64,000 nt of DNA. It comes from Paramecium octaurelia. Taxonomy: Eukaryota; Ciliophora; Oligohymenophorea; Peniculida; Parameciidae. Position 1 is the first letter of the stretch; every line of letters starts with the position of its first letter. The translations under genes were made by a program, and so were the position numbers. Below are positions 24,538 through 35,972 of this stretch, in pieces. Under the pieces are notes generated by a model. That model was given only the letters and a program-made list of their open reading frames with translations. It was not told the DNA's origin and did not search any database. The stretch lies in contig CAJJDP010000005.1 of the NCBI GenBank assembly GCA_905182995.1, positions 806,001-870,000 of the forward strand, written 5' to 3'.

Positions 24538-25414
24538 ATGAATTATAAACCGAACCTGAAGATGGATAGTACTTCTGGCTCGTTTAAAAAGCAGGAGTAG
24601 ACCTTGTCTCTCGAAAGTACTCAAAAGTCAGAATATAATGGGATCAGTATAAAACCAAATTTTGCTTGCAAACCAGCTTTCAACATTCGCAACCGTTCTC
24701 CTCAACCTTAAGAATAGGAACCATAGTTAACAAATACGAAAGATGATTTCTTTAAAACAGGAACATTCTAAGAAAAAATCCCGCTTAAAGATAGGATCTA
24801 ACGATCAGACGAAAAGAAAAATACAGCTCCAGTTTCCAAAGGACTTTATCTACCTGGTTAAGAGGAGCTGTTTAGGAAATAAATACAGGTAGAGAAGAAA
24901 GAGACACAATAACCTCAGGAGAAAAAGGAAGTTTAATCTGTAAAGACGATTTAAGGAGAATATTACATGCCATCTATTGGATAACAATCTAACAAAAGAG
25001 AGGCTGCCTTATTGGGATCCAAAAATCCATTGGAAAACAAATTAGCAGTCGCGAACCAAGAGAGAGTATTATAATAGCTTGGTATTTTATGTGATAATAC
25101 ATATAGAGGAAGCAGAACCTATTGAAGAACTAGAATTAGTCCTATGTCCTGAAGGGTGCGGAAGATAATTTAAATCAGATGCCTTGGAAAAGCACGTAAA
25201 GGTCTGTAAACAAGTGTTCCAATAGAAAAGACAAGAATTCAATTCAAAGTAAGCAAGAGTTGTTACTAATGATCAATAAAAACTATAACGATAAGGACAG
25301 ATTAAGGAAAAACAATTATAAAAGAAATAAGGGAAGGCTCCTTTGGATCCTAATTGGAAAAAACAATCAGAAGAATTACGTAATTTAATAAAAGAATCAA
25401 AGCAATAACAATGA
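24538..25414 (+). CDS. ZC2HC1-type zinc finger protein
   Basis: 283 residues. The N-terminal ~190 residues are polar and disordered (MNYKPNLKMDSTSGSFKKQ). The C-terminal third contains a C2HC zinc finger, CPEGCGRQFKSDALEKHVKVC, followed by KQVFQQKRQEFNSKQAR, which matches the motif and following basic segment of ZC2HC1A/B/C proteins. One intron at 25082-25106 (25 nt). ZC2HC1 proteins are often linked to cilia; that role is an inference here. The stop is only 7 bp before the start of the SAXO gene on the same strand. Confidence 0.85.
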
Positions 25415-25421
25415 TTATTTT

Positions 25422-26264
25422 ATGATTAATAATACAATCAAATCCCTTTTCCATTCCTCTAAGTCAATACCTTCATCTAATTAATTTCATAATAGGTGTG
25501 TATGTGAAATATGTAAATGTGGAAAGCATCATTGTCCCATTCATTCCGATAATATGCATGGCGACTTTCAGTCTACATTCCAGTACAATTACTTATTAAT
25601 ATTAGACATGATTATCTTCCTTGGAAATCCTGCAAATAGAAACCCTTTAACTATGAAAGGTAACCTTAAAAGCATGCCTATGATCCATCTACCTTGCTCA
25701 GCTCCTATCAAAGTGAGTATATCAAGAGACCACTTCCCGATAAAGAAATTAGAGAATTACCAAAGATTCCATCCTCGTAACCATTCACTAGTTAATCCGA
25801 TTATTAGACCAACTATTAAAGGTAATTCTCTGTGTCTATCAAGATTTCCATTACCTTTAAAACCCCCAGTTACAAAAAAATAGTATAAATCTGCTCCAAG
25901 GTAAGTCCCGTGGGATACTACCTATGGTGTGGATTACATACCAAAGCCAATTGGAGAGAAAGAGTAATTTAAACCAACAGTAAAGGATGGTCCAAATTGC
26001 GGCACTGATTTTGGTTCAAGTACTTATAGAACTGCATATATTCCAATGCCTACTTGCAAACAAGATAAATACAGAGATCCCCATTAAAGAAATTTATATG
26101 GAGATCCTGGATAAACAGGAAATTCAACTTATCAAATGGACTATGTTGAGAAATAAAATATTGATGATACGTGTCCAGTCTTAGCTTTACCTAAAAGACC
26201 TGTTAAATTACAAGGAGGAAAATCTCATCTAAATTATGATGCCATAACTAATAGATGGATTTGA
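25422..26264 (+). CDS. SAXO: SAXO-family stabiliser of axonemal microtubules
   Basis: 265 residues. SAXO proteins sit inside or on ciliary doublet microtubules through Mn repeats. The N-terminal cysteine motif RCVCEICKCGKHHCPIH matches the family's signature. It is followed by spaced Tyr/Pro-rich repeats such as HDYLPWKSCK, STLLSSYQSEYIKRP and VPWDTTYGVDYIPKP, ending SHLNYDAITNRW. Introns: 25583-25605 (23 nt) and 25822-25843 (22 nt, ends AAG). The start at 25422 is chosen because the Cys motif must be included; it leaves just 7 bp after the previous stop. Confidence 0.9.
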
Positions 26265-26401
26265 TTATTAATTGTTATGTCAAAATTTTAGTTATTCTAA
26301 AAACTATCAAAAATCTAAATAGAGCATCAAAAATAAGTTCATATTTTAGATGAGATATATATGGTCTATTCTAAATATAATAGTGTAATAATGTCATCCT
26401 T

Positions 26402-27352
26402 TCATTTCTTTTTTGTAGCCATATTCAATAACTTTTCTTCCATATCCTTTTATCTTGCTACTAATTTGTCTTCTAATTCTTATTTAGCTAAATCTAATTT
26501 TCTTTGTATTGCTTCCATTATAATTGGATCCAATAATTCCTCATCAGTTGGTTCTGGTGGTGCCTGTTGATCTTCTTAATCAACCGTTTCAATTTATCCA
26601 TCATCCTCAGTCTTTTGTTCAAAGGGGCGATAAATCAAGGCTTCATCAAGGGGCAATGGCTACAAGGGCAAGTCCATCTGAAGATCCATATGTAGTTCCA
26701 AAGTTCTTTGATCTGATTTAAAGGCCTAATTAATCAAATCTAAGTGATTTATGTAGATTTAAAAATGATCCTTAATTGGTAAAATATGCATAGATCGAAA
26801 ATATCCTGCTTCTGCATGTATCTTCAATAAATTGTTAAATAACTCTGCATCTGTAATTTTATTCTTTTGCTGAAGTGTATTGTTGTATCTCATCTCCTGA
26901 CCAAATTTACTGTTATTATTTGTAAATGATAAAAATAAGATGTTTACCAATACTTATACACTTTCATCATTTAAACCTTTCAATGATTTAGCAAATATCA
27001 GATCGTTTATCAGGATATCTGCAGCTACTTAAAAATCGATATCTCTTAGTTGATCGTTGCAGTTACTAATTTGAGCTAACTTATTATATATATTTTCAAT
27101 TACTTTATGCAAATATTCTATTGTTGCTTTGTGGGGTTCTGGGTGTGGATATACATATTCAATGTAGTATTTTGTAATGGGCAAGGGCAGGCTGATGTTA
27201 AAGATATTGAATTACTTAGTAGTATTTAGTTTACTTATTTAATATTTCTCTAATTCTTTTCTCTGTCTTTCTTCCTCTTCTTCTCTCAGTCTTTATTCTT
27301 CGGCCAATCGAGCGGCTTCTTCCTCTTTTTGTTTTTGAGTCTTGGGAGGCAT
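26402..27352 (-). CDS. charged coiled-coil protein, unknown, possibly ciliary
   Basis: 316 residues, no intron. It begins MPPKTQKQKEEEAARLAEEQ with a basic/acidic coiled coil, then a globular helical region (SLPLPITKYYIEYVYPHPEP; GYFRSMHILPIKDHFQIYI), an acidic linker, and a final coiled coil ending NMATKKK. The MPPK-plus-charged-coil N-terminus is frequent in axonemal proteins, and two neighbouring genes are ciliary, but I cannot name the family. Confidence 0.8.
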
Positions 27353-27568
27353 TTTCTATAATTTATTAAAATATGGAAATGTCAAATCGCAATTTCATAT
27401 TTTTTATCTATAGCATTTTCAATAGCATATTGGAGTTTATTCAGTATCAAGATTTTTATAATGTGAAAAAACTGAATTATAAAAAAGATATTGACAAAAA
27501 TAAGGTTTGGGGGACCCTCAAAAAAATGTCATTAATAATTCTCAATTTAGTATGAAATTAAATAAACC

Positions 27569-27898
27569 TCATGTATGATGCAATACTTTTAAAGAGGAGC
27601 TTTGTTTTCTAATTCTTTTCCAGAATGGATTTTTTTAGAATAAGGTGTTATAATCTGTTTCTGTTTCCTTCAAAATATTTCCCTAAGAAGACAGGGCTTT
27701 TGAAGTTAGAACATCAATGATTTAATTGTTGGACCTTTCATATTGTATTTGTTTAATCATAGGATTGGTTTTCATTTTGAGACCCAAGTTTTTTAGGTAT
27801 CGAATTATACTTTTCTCTGTGATGTGCGATTCCTTTCCCTAATACTCATTTATTGTAATTTCAATGGAGTTATCAGAAAACTCATCATATTCATCCAT
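27569..27898 (-). CDS. small basic protein, unknown
   Basis: 109 residues, no intron: acidic start MDEYDEFSDNSIEITINEY, helical middle (EKSIIRYLKNLGLKMKTN) and basic C-terminus (NPFWKRIRKQSSSLKVLHH). Codon texture is gene-like and the frame is bounded by ATG and TGA. It lies 216 bp upstream of the previous minus-strand gene's start. No domain is recognised. Confidence 0.6.
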
Positions 27899-28157
27899 TC
27901 TAATTATTATTGAATTTATACATTGCAATCAATAACATTTATGTATTAATTTTGTCGTTTAAATTCTTATTAAACTACCCCACAATTAATATGGATCTTA
28001 ATTGCATTCTACTACATAATGAAAAAATTAATTTGGTAATTTGTATTTTGCTGTTTTTTGTACAACGATGAATATTTAAACTAAAAATTTCAAGTAGTCT
28101 CAAAGATCTCACATAACAATAGTAAAAATGATTAATTATAAACATTATAATTAAATA

Positions 28158-28648
28158 ATGAGAACTCGCAAAGTTCAAGATGGCCAAGTTGGTTTTGAGA
28201 TAAGAGGTTAGAGCCATCCCAAATTCAAGAGAAAACCCCAAGTTGAGAACCCAAATGACATTCAATTGGATATCCCAAACGGAGATTTGGCTGAAGGAAG
28301 AACCTATTATAAAACTAATTGTGCTTCCTGCCATCATTTGGGTATGGTTGTCATCACTATTTCTCAGACGTGGATACCAACCTAGGGCCTTCATTAAGAA
28401 CTGTGTACCTAAGGAGATTCAGAACCAATTGGTCTATGGAATACGGAGGAGGAGATTTAAATTCTTGTTAAAAATTCATTTGGAACAGAAAAAAGTTATG
28501 GGAATTTCTATAAAATCCTGAAAAAATGTTTTTAGATACAGCAATGCAATTAGACGGGATCAATGATCCTTTTGTACTTGCTAGTGTCATTGATTACCTT
28601 CAATATCTAAGAGTATTCACTACAGATAGCAAAAAAATAGTTATCTGA
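28158..28648 (+). CDS. cytochrome c-type protein with N-terminal extension
   Basis: 154 residues. The heme attachment motif CASCH lies at residues ~55-59 and is preceded by NGDLAEGRTYYKTN, as in mitochondrial cytochrome c (GDxxKGxxxF). C-terminal conserved parts are LWEFLQNPEKMFLDTAMQ, with the axial Met candidate, and VIDYLQYL. It differs from standard cytochrome c (~104 aa) by a ~40-residue basic N-terminal extension and a diverged middle loop. One intron, 28342-28367 (26 nt), ends CAG and restores the frame right after the heme motif. It likely carries electrons in the intermembrane space; the extension may be a targeting sequence. Confidence 0.88.
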
Positions 28649-29211
28649 TATATATAATATAGTTATAATTATGTGTAACATTCATTATTTATTCTATTTA
28701 CGTATAATTTATTAAGTAGGTTTATGATTACTCAAGCAATTTGAATATATCTGTTATTCAATTTTTTGTAGAAAAATTTGCATTTAATTAATGCAGAATC
28801 CAACTTACAATTAGAATAGTATTAGAAAGTAAAGTGTATAATTATGCTCAATGATCTGAAATTTCAGAATGAAAAATAACTAATTATAGTTAAATAAAAT
28901 ATAGCATATAAATAGAAATCTTAAAATTTCTTTAGCATGTTTGAATGTTCTTTTTGGGTAGATTAAATGTAGAAAAAATTGAATGCTGGCATCTTTCTAT
29001 TGAGGATACTATTTATTTTGAAAAAACAGATAGTTGATATTAAATAGAAAGATGAAGCAATTTATCTAAGGAAAGATATGAGTGATATAACTTCATAAAC
29101 TGAATATCATTTTAATTCATAGAAATAATGGAGGCTTTGAATTTATATAAGGATTGACAACAAAATTTCATCATTTAGATAAGGATTTGCAACACGAAAT
29201 ATGAATATTTA
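28649..29211. other. intergenic region, weak coding potential
   Basis: AT-rich. One plus-strand frame from about 28938 (MFECSFWVDQMQKKLNAG) stays open for ~67 codons to a TGA, but it lacks conserved features and could be chance with a single stop codon. Confidence 0.4.
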
Positions 29212-29319
29212 TCAATATGTTTTCTTATCTGCTTTTGTACCAATCAAATGATAAAGGATAATCATCACAACAATTCCAATTCCTAATGTATTGCACAACA
29301 GCATAATCTCGTATTCCAT
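29212..29319 (-). CDS. OST4: OST4-like 35-aa subunit of oligosaccharyltransferase
   Basis: A 35-residue protein: a short polar N-terminus (MEYEIML), one transmembrane helix (LGIGIVVMIILYHLIG) and a basic tail (KADKKTY). Yeast and human Ost4 have the same plan (36-37 aa, one helix containing an LYH/IYH motif, polar tail). In the OST complex Ost4 holds the Stt3 and Ost3/6 subunits together in the ER membrane. It has no intron. Too short for ordinary gene finders; the call rests on length, topology and the LYH motif. Confidence 0.75.
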   Translation of the reverse strand: MEYEIMLLCNTLGIGIVVMIILYHLIGTKADKKTY

Positions 29320-29504
29320 AGCTTTAATTATATATATATAATATAATCAATCAGAAATAAAATGTTCACTTATTATCTAGAAATTTGTGAAATCCATAAT
29401 TTATGAGGTGAACAAAGAAATCCTGATAGAAAGAGACCTTTTAATAATATACTCAAGCAATCTTGAAGTTCATCTAAATATAATCTATATAAATGATATA
29501 TCCT

Positions 29505-30617
29505 TCAACAAATATTGGTCACAGGTCCATCTATAAAATATCTTATTAAAAAGGCTCTGCCATCATTTGAGTATAGTGCATATGGTATTTTCCTGCTCAT
29601 GAGACCAACAATATTATCTGGCTGCAAAGTGATTTTTTGTTCTTCAATTTCAATGGTAACAGGATTAACAACGTAAAGAAAAGTGAACTTTTTTCCTGTA
29701 TCAGCCTTTTTATCGAAGGAAGAATCAAAATGCTTCTTATGTTTTTTATCCTTTCCTCCAAAGAAACTTATTTGGTATGATTCGCTAATCTAAACTAGTA
29801 GATCTTTGTTCTTGGAATTCAACTCATAAGGTAAGGCACTGAGGATGTGAGAGATGAAATAGAGATTTTTAAAGGAATCCTTATCCATTTAACTGAGAGT
29901 CAACCAAAATGTCTTGTCATCTCTTTGGAGTTCAGTTTGAACCTCTTCGAATCGACCATCTCTTTCTAGAAAATCTAATTCTTTAAATAAGGCATGACAA
30001 TAGTCATTGTTATTAATGAATTTATTCATAACACTCCATCCCGTGTTCATCAAATCATACATGAAGTCTGCAGATAAGAAATTTAATTCAATTTTGGGAT
30101 ATTTATTAATCCAAGTCTGAGGAGTGGCAACAAGCATTTGTTATTTGGAATCTATGTATTATTCCTTCTACATTTCCAATCTAATCTCCTTTAGGAAATA
30201 GAATTGCAATCCTTCTCTCATGACTTCATTCAAGATGTAAACTTCAGTTTCTACATCCCATTGTAAATTGTCCTTCTTTCCAGATTTCTTAATGCTATTA
30301 AATCGCTATTACAAATAATCCAAAATCTATGGCAATTTGGCTCGAATATTGTTCTTAGACAATTATTCAAATACAATTTGTTCTAGGGCACTTCTTTCTT
30401 TTTCAGGTATGTAGACTTTAGCAAAGAAGGATCCACAACAATTCCTATCATCATCTTTATGTTCATGATGACAATCCTTATGCTATTAGGTGTAATAATA
30501 GGTATTTTTTTCTTTGAATCTATCTGCTTACTTTTAGTCCAATGAAAAGATTAGCTTGTAAGCATTTAAAAAGTATTTTCTAAATATTTTAACTAATAAT
30601 ATTTCTTAGTCACTCAT
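29505..30617 (-). CDS. prolyl-hydroxylase-fold (2OG dioxygenase-like) protein, possibly inactive
   Basis: 370 residues, no intron. The C-terminal ~190 residues follow the HIF prolyl-hydroxylase layout: MNTGWSVMNKFINNND, FKELDFLERDGRFEE, then ISFFGGKDKKHKKHFDSSF with an H-x-D iron motif, FTFLYVVNP, and a final strand AFLIRYFIDG. The expected distal His is not visible in the loop near SRKIPYALYS, so metal binding may be lost. The N-terminus has a His/Cys/Asp-rich stretch (DCHHEHKDDDRNCC). The frame is open upstream into the CCT-motif gene, so the start at 30617 is not certain. Confidence 0.6.
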
Positions 30618-31422
30618 AATAATCTAAATAATAATAATAATATTAATTATGAATAAAGAATATGAATTAGCCAATGTTTCCATTTTCCTCTCCTCCTTAT
30701 CTAACATGATCAGACTCTGGTTGAAACGGGGTTTATCAGTTCTAGTGAATCTTCCCTATTCTCTTTACCGGTATTCTGCCAGATTCTTTCTTACAGGGTA
30801 TCTATAAACATATACAACAATAGAATTACCTGACTTGTTTCCACTGTCTATTGTGTTTCTTCTCCAAATAGGCAGCAACTTTAGCAGCTCTTTCTTCTTT
30901 ACTTAGTTTCTATCCGGGATTCAATAGTTTCTATTCGATGAGAAAGTCATCCATAGATCTTTTCTGTCTTTCTTCTTCAACTCTTATTTCTGTTTTGAGA
31001 ACTTACTAGGCTTCGGCCATTAATTTTTCATAATTGGCAGGCATTCCAAAGGGGATGAAGTGTAATCTCTATTAGGTTTGAGCTAGATTGTTTTGTATCT
31101 GTTGCAGATCATTAAAAGGCTTGGTTAAGAGATCTGAGACATCTAAATCTTCTCCCAATTTGAGATACTTTTAGATTCCCAAAACCAATTAAGGTGGTTT
31201 AGGAAGAGATCTCTCCGTTTGAGGGACTTGAGGGATGGCTATCTTAACATAGGGCTAAAATGAGCTGGAAGGATTGCCCCCACTCAAATTCAATCTATTA
31301 AAGCTTTCGTTTAGTTTCTCTCCAGTTGATTCACTCCCCTCACTTCCAATACTTAACTTCCTTCTCTTGTTGATTACCTCATTATTCCCGTTATTATTGT
31401 ATAACTTGAAACCCAAACTCAT
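30618..31422 (-). CDS. CCT-motif protein lacking its own stop codon
   Basis: About 259 codons from MSLGFKLYNNNGN. Near the C-terminus is a CCT-like motif: basic RQWKQVRYPVRKNLAEYR followed by GRFTRTDKPRFNQ, matching the R-Y-x2-R-K ... R-x-R-x2-G-R-F pattern of plant CCT (CONSTANS/CO-like/TOC1) domains, which act in nuclear targeting and DNA or partner binding. The intron at 30802-30829 (28 nt) splits the motif. No TGA follows before the ATG of the next gene at 30617, and the frame is the same, so the two may be one fused gene or the annotated second start may be internal. Confidence 0.7.
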
Positions 31423-31587
31423 TTAATTTAATTTATTTAAGGCTGAATTCGCTCTAATATTTTATTATTTATCAAGATAATCAAATCATTTTATTATAAC
31501 TCAAATTCTGACTTTTAAATTCTATTCCACAACTTCCAAATCAATTATCGCTCAGTAACCAAGCTCTTCCCTCATTAAATATAGAAT

Positions 31588-32905
31588 TCAAATAATCCCC
31601 AGACTATTCAGGCTGTTATTCCAGCAATTCATATTGGCACTACATACAATAATGAACAATTACAAGAGAACAAAAGAGTTGGAGATTTGAACTTGATCAT
31701 AAGTCAAAGAAAAAAGTTTAAAAATTGTTTATATGATTTTTGATGTTACAACTTAATAATAATCACTAATTGATATTATTATACTGGCCCAACTTACATT
31801 TTGTAAAGGAATCAGTGTCGCTTTTGTAGATAACGTAGTCACCTTCCACAAAATAAATCAAAAAGTGTTTTAATGAACTAGAAAAGAGCAAATCTGTGTA
31901 TTCTTATTAGAGTTAAATCAAATCACTTGATTCGGAGAATTACTTAACCTTGTAGAGAGGAGTAACGATTGTCCCTTAAGAATTTTAATATGGAATGGCC
32001 ACGGCATTTCCCTTTAGAGTAATATAACTTATTGGAGTCCAATCTTTGTACCTATTCAACACAGATTCTAAGATTGTCTTATTTGATTGATAAAATAACT
32101 AGTAATTATCCTCCAAGTCTGTTGACACAACAAACTCAGTTGAATTTTCACTGGCATTCAAAATAGCTGCACTTTTAAATTTTGTTGTTGTTTTGAGATT
32201 TGTGATTGTTTGTCTTAACAAAATAGAGCCTTAACTATAAGGAACCAAGTTGTTTGTTCTGAAAATCGAATCGACCCAGAGAACACCATCATTTCTATCC
32301 GTCATCAATATCCTGTAGACTAACTAGGAGTCCATGTAATATGATTTGATATCAAAATCTGTTAAGTACAAACTAGTTTTATTAAAGTAGGATTTATCAA
32401 AAACATAAGATGTCGTCCTTAAATACCACGACGTAGCTTGAACTACTACGGTGTAGAATATGACTCTGTCAGTTTATAACATTACTAGGGTGTTTCCAAT
32501 CACTACAGCCTTGTCAAACAATTAGACTCCAAGAGGAATATACACTATGTCTCCAAAGGAATTGCAGTTCAATCCATTGCATTAATAGCCTTGCAAGTAG
32601 GCCACGGATCCATTCTATTGACAACCAACAAAAAAGATATTTCCCAATGGATAACCCATCACTCTATTACAAGAATAGCCAGTAGTTTTGGGGCCAAGTG
32701 TGGAGTTGAGAATGTTGAGATCTGAATCCAATAATATCAGTTTCTTAGTTGTTTGTATCACATCAATCGACCCATTTCCAAACTTTGCCTTGTCAACTAG
32801 ATCCTCATAAGTATCGATATCAAACTACTATTCAAACAAGCAATTCACACTGCTCAATTGGGACAAAGCCAAAGGGAGAAGACCATAAAAAATTAATGAC
32901 ATCAT
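31588..32905 (-). CDS. secreted protein, beta-propeller-like texture
   Basis: 421 residues. It begins MMSLIFYGLLPLALSQLSS, a signal peptide, then a beta-rich ectodomain with Cys and N-glycosylation sites (NLNILNSTLGPKTTGYSC; YPLGNIFFVGCQQNGSVAY). Introns: 31766-31793 (28 nt, GTT donor) and 31640-31663 (24 nt). The end NCWNNSLNSLGII has no membrane anchor. Its style resembles the two ~1500-residue ectodomains at 48.7-59.7 kb, but no direct match was established. Function is unknown. Confidence 0.75.
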
Positions 32906-33023
32906 TATTAAAAATAATATGATAACATTTTATTAATTTTCCATATTAATATACATTAACCTTATGATATATATGAAACTCTGAATTTATTATATCTAAA
33001 TATTTGAGTACGTCAAAACAATA

Positions 33024-34410
33024 TCAATTTTACTAATCAGCTTTAAATAGATGATCCCCAAACTTTTCTTTTTGATTTTTATAAATTTGATTGAAAATTC
33101 CAGGTTTTTGAATTCCCTTATGTGGTTGAAGGAAATCTAGAATCATTAAAAAAATCAAGTCGAATATTAAGAGAATCATTAAATACAATCCATATATCTA
33201 TCCATTGCTATAACAATCCTTAAACCGTTTTAATATTGTTTAATTTTAAGTTTACAGTATATTGTAATATACCTTTTCGGTTCTCTCTGCCACTTATTCC
33301 CAACTATACATTTTCTTTACAAGCTCATGCTATTAATAGACTTAAAAGTTTTTAGCAATCGGAATTGCCTATGTTATTTTATGACATATATCTTCAGGAG
33401 TTGGATCTGCATACAAAACCATATTTTTTGGCAATACCTCACTAATACCTCCCACATTAGTTGAAACAACACACAATCCACATGATGCAGCCTCAACGAT
33501 TGCTATACAAAAGGCCTCTGTCAAAGATGTATTTAGAAATATGTGACCTCTATTGAGTACATCTTTGACTTAATGACCTGGAACACTTCCTAACTATTAT
33601 TATTAACAACATTTACCAATTCAGTTTAATTCTATAGATTATATCTTTGTATGGTCTCTTCGAGAATCTTTTTCTTTGGTCCATCACCGCCTATTATAAA
33701 GTATATCTCTGGATGCTATTTACAAATTACTTACAAGACATCCACAAGTAAATCCACCCCCTTTCTAAATGTCATTCGACATATAACCACAATGTTAATT
33801 GTATTAAGAGGATATCTTTTTGAAGGATTTGGAGTAAATCTACTACAATCAACTGCATTTGGAATTACAGAAATATTCCTGGGATCCAATGATGCTCTCA
33901 TTGATAAATTCTCTTTGCTCACATGTGATACAGATATTGAATGATCAATTTCACACAAAATATATTTGAGAATTTTATTCACATGAAAAGATGCTGCATC
34001 ATTGAATGCAAACAACGAATGATCAGTAAATACTGTTTTAAACCCCATTGATTTTGCATGTAGTAGTAATTCTCCTCCTAAATACGATGTAGCTGCATGA
34101 GAATGAACGACGTGTATTTCTTCCCTCAATAGTATTTATCTAAATATTGGAAGTGTGCCCACATATGTAAATAACACAACCGTCTAAATGGCAGGGATGA
34201 ATGGACAGTAATAAACTTTCAATCCATTCGTCATATATCGAACTCCAGATCTTCCTTGATATTTATGTGTTATTATTATAACTTTGTGCCCTCTTTCGAT
34301 TAAACCTAAAATACCAAATCTTTAATACATAAGCCAAGCTAAAAGATATGCATTTCCACACCGCCTAAACAAGGATAGAAAAAATCACATATCAAGCAAA
34401 TGTTAACCAT
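33024..34410 (-). CDS. PIGA: PIG-A, catalytic subunit of GPI N-acetylglucosaminyltransferase
   Basis: 446 residues. It transfers GlcNAc from UDP-GlcNAc to phosphatidylinositol at the cytosolic face of the ER, the first step of GPI anchor synthesis; GPI anchors are abundant in Paramecium surface antigens. Conserved parts: [100 protein letters not shown], and the GT4 E-x7-E motif (EAFCIAIVE). [15 protein letters not shown] leads to a C-terminal membrane helix. Introns: 34306-34328 and 33594-33616, both 23 nt. Confidence 0.95.
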
Positions 34411-35972
34411 TCAATTAAGTAATAATTTCTTATCAACTTTATTATCCTGTTTTAATTAAAATTGCCTATCATTTTCTGATAAAAGTAATTTAAAAACAAT
34501 CTCTGAATCTAATCCTATTTAAAAGGTAAACCTTCCGACTATTAATTCTGATCTAAAATTAATTTTTGACAAGAATATTAAATAAAAGCATTCAATTTTG
34601 ATATTTTACTATTACTTATGCAAAAGAATTATCTAGATAAGGAGCTAATCAGTTTGGATAAATAATTGAATAATGAAACCTATAGTAAATATCTAATGAT
34701 ATTAAAAATTATACAAAGTTACTCAAACCAAAACTAAAAATTAAATTGATCACTATATAATTATATATTATTATTAAATTCATTTGATTGATAAAATATT
34801 ATTATAATAAAATTTATTCTTTGGATTTTTCAGTGAATTTCTATAATTGTAATTTATTTATTACCAATAGAAATAGATTGTTAATTAAATTAAGAACTGT
34901 TAATCTATGAGTTTAGAAATCACTAAATTAACTATCAAATTATATTATAATCATCTCTTCAATCTTCATTTAATAATTTTTCAATTTATTCTTTTTTCGC
35001 GATATCATGATACCACCATTTTTTGATGTTCTATTAGTTCCTTATTTGCGTATGTGCCTATCTGTAGAATAATCAAGAGCAATTAATTTATTCTTTAATT
35101 ACTTTATATTACCAAGAAAATGTTTTAATATAACTTCGAAAAGAATTGGATTTTTCTCTCTTCAAACTCAGTATTTTTCAAACTGTACCAAGTAAGGTAG
35201 ATTTCCGAATTACCTATGAATTCTTCATATAACATCTAAAATGTTAGGGTTTTTAAAATTTGGACATGAAACTACAAATTGTGTCTACATACGTTTTACG
35301 CTTCTAACAACAAAGCAATTTTATTTGTTAAATCTATTTATATTATTTTTCCATCAAAGCATATGTAGATTATACATTCGTAAAGTTAAAATGCTAATCA
35401 ACCTTATGATATTTAAAATCGAACAATTTCACTTCAGTGTACAATAGTGTAATTATTAATTAATTAATGCATTAAGTTGTTCTTTCATAAAATTCAGTTT
35501 CTCTTTAAATCGTATCAATTACACTCAAGTTGTACTCAATACCTTTCCCTTATTTACTCTCAAAATATGATATACATCCATTTATTTAATTCATAGGAAA
35601 TGATGATGATTAATTTAATTTAAGATCTAATATACTTTGCTCTAAGATGTCTTAAATGAATTCACATAAATTTAATAATATAAATATACTAATTAGGTAT
35701 AAATTAATATCATATTAAGATTTCAAGGCTATCTTAAATTTTTGGTAAGAAGGTCAATTTAAAGTGGATCGATCATTAAGCTGTTGGGGAGTAAAAATGG
35801 GTTATTCATGAGTTCAAAGGGGTATTTAGGCACCATTTTTAATATCATTTAGTTTTATTTAGGAATTTCAAGGGGTTGTGAAACTTGGGTTTGATTTTGT
35901 TGATCTTTATTTACCTAATGAATAAGATTTGCAAATTAAATCCCATTCAACTGGATATCATCGATTTGATCA
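34411..35972. other. long AT-rich region, one weak ORF
   Basis: The longest spacer in the window. A low-confidence minus-strand ORF (34649-35235) is listed separately. Other coding-like words occur in several frames on both strands (for example plus-strand FDFVDLYLPNEQDLQIKSH near 35900), suggesting decayed gene pieces. Confidence 0.4.
34649..35235 (-). CDS. doubtful ORF, possible decaying gene
   Basis: The frame starts MLYEEFIGNSEIYLTWYSLK and reads protein-like for ~100 codons (NKLIALDYSTDRHIRKQG; SKNGGIMISRKKNKLKN). It needs a minimal 20-nt intron at 35093-35112 ending AAG. The last ~90 codons are extremely Asn/Ile/Leu-rich and may be non-coding. With the intron the length is divisible by three (188 residues). 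More coding-like sequence upstream in another frame (35240-35590) does not connect. It may be a remnant. Confidence 0.3.

Noticed and set aside
33651-33944. Plus-strand standard-code ORF of 97 aa
   Set aside because: It lies antisense to the conserved PIG-A gene and is a shadow frame.
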